This document shows positions 5,550 through 6,292 of a stretch of DNA of 6,292 nt, in pieces. The DNA lies in assembly GCA_021798395.1 (NCBI GenBank), contig JAJZHS010000154.1, positions 1-6,292 on the forward strand, written 5' to 3'. Each line of letters starts with the position of its first letter. The first letter of the stretch is position 1. The DNA is from Pseudomonadota bacterium (GTDB lineage Bacteria > Pseudomonadota > Gammaproteobacteria > Burkholderiales > Burkholderiaceae_C). Both the position numbers and the translations under genes were made by a program. Under the pieces are notes generated by a model. The model was not told where the DNA came from. It made no database searches and worked only from the letters and a program-made list of their open reading frames with translations.

Positions 5550-5575
5550 CCTCGAATCGAGGCTGGCTGTATAAT
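5550..5575 (+). promoter_or_regulatory. rpmF-plsX promoter: consensus TATAAT with an adjacent perfect palindrome
   Basis: TATAAT (5570-5575) is a perfect sigma-70 -10 box. Transcription would start near 5582 and give a leader of about 20 nt before rpmF. The -35 region at 17-bp spacing (5547-5552, GGTCCT) does not match consensus. It overlaps a perfect 13-bp palindrome, CCTCGA-A-TCGAGG (5550-5562), suggesting an activator or repressor site there. Confidence 0.6.
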
Positions 5576-5603
5576 CACGGGATTTTTCGCATGGGGTAGC
5601 AAA

Positions 5604-5786
5604 ATGGCCGTCCAGCAGAACAAGAAGTCGCCGTCGAAGCGCGGCATGCATCGTGCCCACCAACATCTGGGCCAGCCGCCGATGGCGCTCGAGCCGACGA
5701 CCGGTGAGGCTCATTTGCGGCACCACATCAGCCCGACCGGCTTCTACCGCGGCCGCAAGGTCGTGAAGACCAAGTCCGAAGAGTGA
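5604..5786 (+). CDS. rpmF: 50S ribosomal protein L32
   Basis: A 60-residue L32, a small component of the large ribosomal subunit. The N-terminus MAVQQNKKSPSKRGMHR and the segment HLRHHISPTGFYRGRKV are diagnostic. It lacks the two CxxC zinc-binding pairs of zinc-type L32, as is normal in many proteobacteria. The sequence is most like the betaproteobacterial form from memory, a main reason for the taxonomic guess. The start has GGGGT (5593-5597) as a Shine-Dalgarno-like element about 6 nt upstream. It follows yceD, as nearly everywhere in bacteria, and precedes plsX by only 11 nt, so rpmF and plsX are probably co-transcribed, tying ribosome production to phospholipid synthesis. Confidence 0.97.
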   Translation: MAVQQNKKSPSKRGMHRAHQHLGQPPMALEPTTGEAHLRHHISPTGFYRGRKVVKTKSEE

Positions 5787-5797
5787 CGCCGCAGGCC

Positions 5798-6292
5798 GTG
5801 ACGCCGATCCTGGCCGTCGACGTCATGGGCGGCGATCACGGGCCGTCGGTCACGCTGCCGGCCTGCCGCGCGCTGCTCGACCGGCACCCCACGTGCCGCG
5901 CGCTGCTGGTCGGCCAGCCCGAGGCGATGCACGACGCGCTGCAACGCAGCGGCCTCGCATCGCATCCGCGGGTCGAGGTCGTCGCGGCCAGCGAGGTGGT
6001 CGCGATGGACGACGCGATCGAGGTCGCGTTGCGGCGCAAGAAGGACTCGTCGCTGCGGCGTGCCATCGAACTGGTCAAGGACGGCCGCGCGCACGCCTGC
6101 GTGTCGGCCGGCAATACCGGTGCGTTGATGGCGGTGGCGCGCTATGTGCTCAAGACGCTGCCTGGCATCGACCGGCCGGCGATCGCCACCTACCTGCCGA
6201 ACGCGGCCGGCGGCGCGACGCTGGTGCTGGACCTGGGCGCCAACGTCGATTGCGAAGCCGAGCACCTGCTGCAGTTCGCCGTCATGGGCGCC
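5798..6292 (+). CDS. plsX: Phosphate acyltransferase PlsX (5' part, cut by the window end)
   Basis: PlsX makes acyl-phosphate from acyl-ACP and orthophosphate, supplying PlsY for the first step of phospholipid synthesis; it is a peripheral membrane enzyme. The 165 visible codons, about half the usual protein, stay open to the last base. They contain AVDVMGGDHGPSVT near the start, MDDAIEVALRRKKDSSL, and the strongly conserved VSAGNTGALMA followed by LPGIDRPAIA and a GAN(V)D motif. GTG 5798 is the only start codon between the rpmF stop and AVDVMGGD, giving M-T-P-I-L-A-V-D. A weak GCAGG lies just upstream, so translation may be coupled to rpmF 11 nt before. fabH would be expected next, beyond the window. 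Confidence 0.95.
   Translation, partial: MTPILAVDVMGGDHGPSVTLPACRALLDRHPTCRALLVGQPEAMHDALQRSGLASHPRVEVVAASEVVAMDDAIEVALRRKKDSSLRRAIELVKDGRAHACVSAGNTGALMAVARYVLKTLPGIDRPAIATYLPNAAGGATLVLDLGANVDCEAEHLLQFAVMGA

Noticed and set aside
1..6292. A hidden defence, toxin-antitoxin, CRISPR, riboswitch or tRNA element.
   Set aside because: Nearly every base is covered by identifiable housekeeping or transporter genes, and the gaps are too short and show no such signatures.

Overview
The window is GC-rich chromosomal DNA, probably from a betaproteobacterium (Burkholderiales-like). The best clues are the form of ribosomal protein L32 (starts MAVQQNKKSPSKRGMHR, no zinc-binding cysteines) and the housekeeping synteny rluC - HAD phosphatase - S49 peptidase - RsmI-like methyltransferase - yceF/maf - yceD - rpmF - plsX, which is typical of that class. 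E. coli shares part of this order (rluC, yceF, yceD, rpmF, plsX). The genus cannot be told from the window.

Layout. Positions 1-857 hold the C-terminal, catalytic part of rluC. It is disrupted at the left edge by a 191-nt tandem duplication whose period is not a multiple of three. A HAD phosphatase (854-1510) overlaps its stop by 4 nt, and a membrane-anchored S49 peptidase (1602-2570) follows after a GC-rich gap. Convergent to these is a tight four-gene minus-strand operon reading leftward from 4872: a YeeE/YedE half-transporter, its DUF6691-type partner, the m7GTP pyrophosphatase YceF/Maf, and an RsmI-like tetrapyrrole-methylase-family protein. Its junctions are a 3-nt gap, a 1-nt overlap and a 4-nt overlap. 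Divergent from it, yceD (DUF177), rpmF (L32) and the start of plsX run to the right edge. plsX starts at a GTG and is cut off by the window end.

Function. Most genes are housekeeping: 23S rRNA pseudouridylation, phosphate-ester hydrolysis, membrane protein or signal peptide degradation, nucleotide house-cleaning, methylation, 23S rRNA/L32 biogenesis and the entry to phospholipid synthesis. The accessory element is the two-part YeeE/YedE pair, from a family linked to uptake of thiosulfate or related sulfur compounds. It sits at the head of the yceF operon, where many relatives would have yceF directly divergent from yceD.

I find no new defence, mobile or RNA system. The points most worth checking are the duplicated rluC segment, whose copies differ mostly at synonymous sites (more like a strain-chimeric assembly than an old duplication), the sulfur-transporter insertion with its inverted-repeat leader and mirrored promoter elements, and a perfect palindrome beside the rpmF -10 box.
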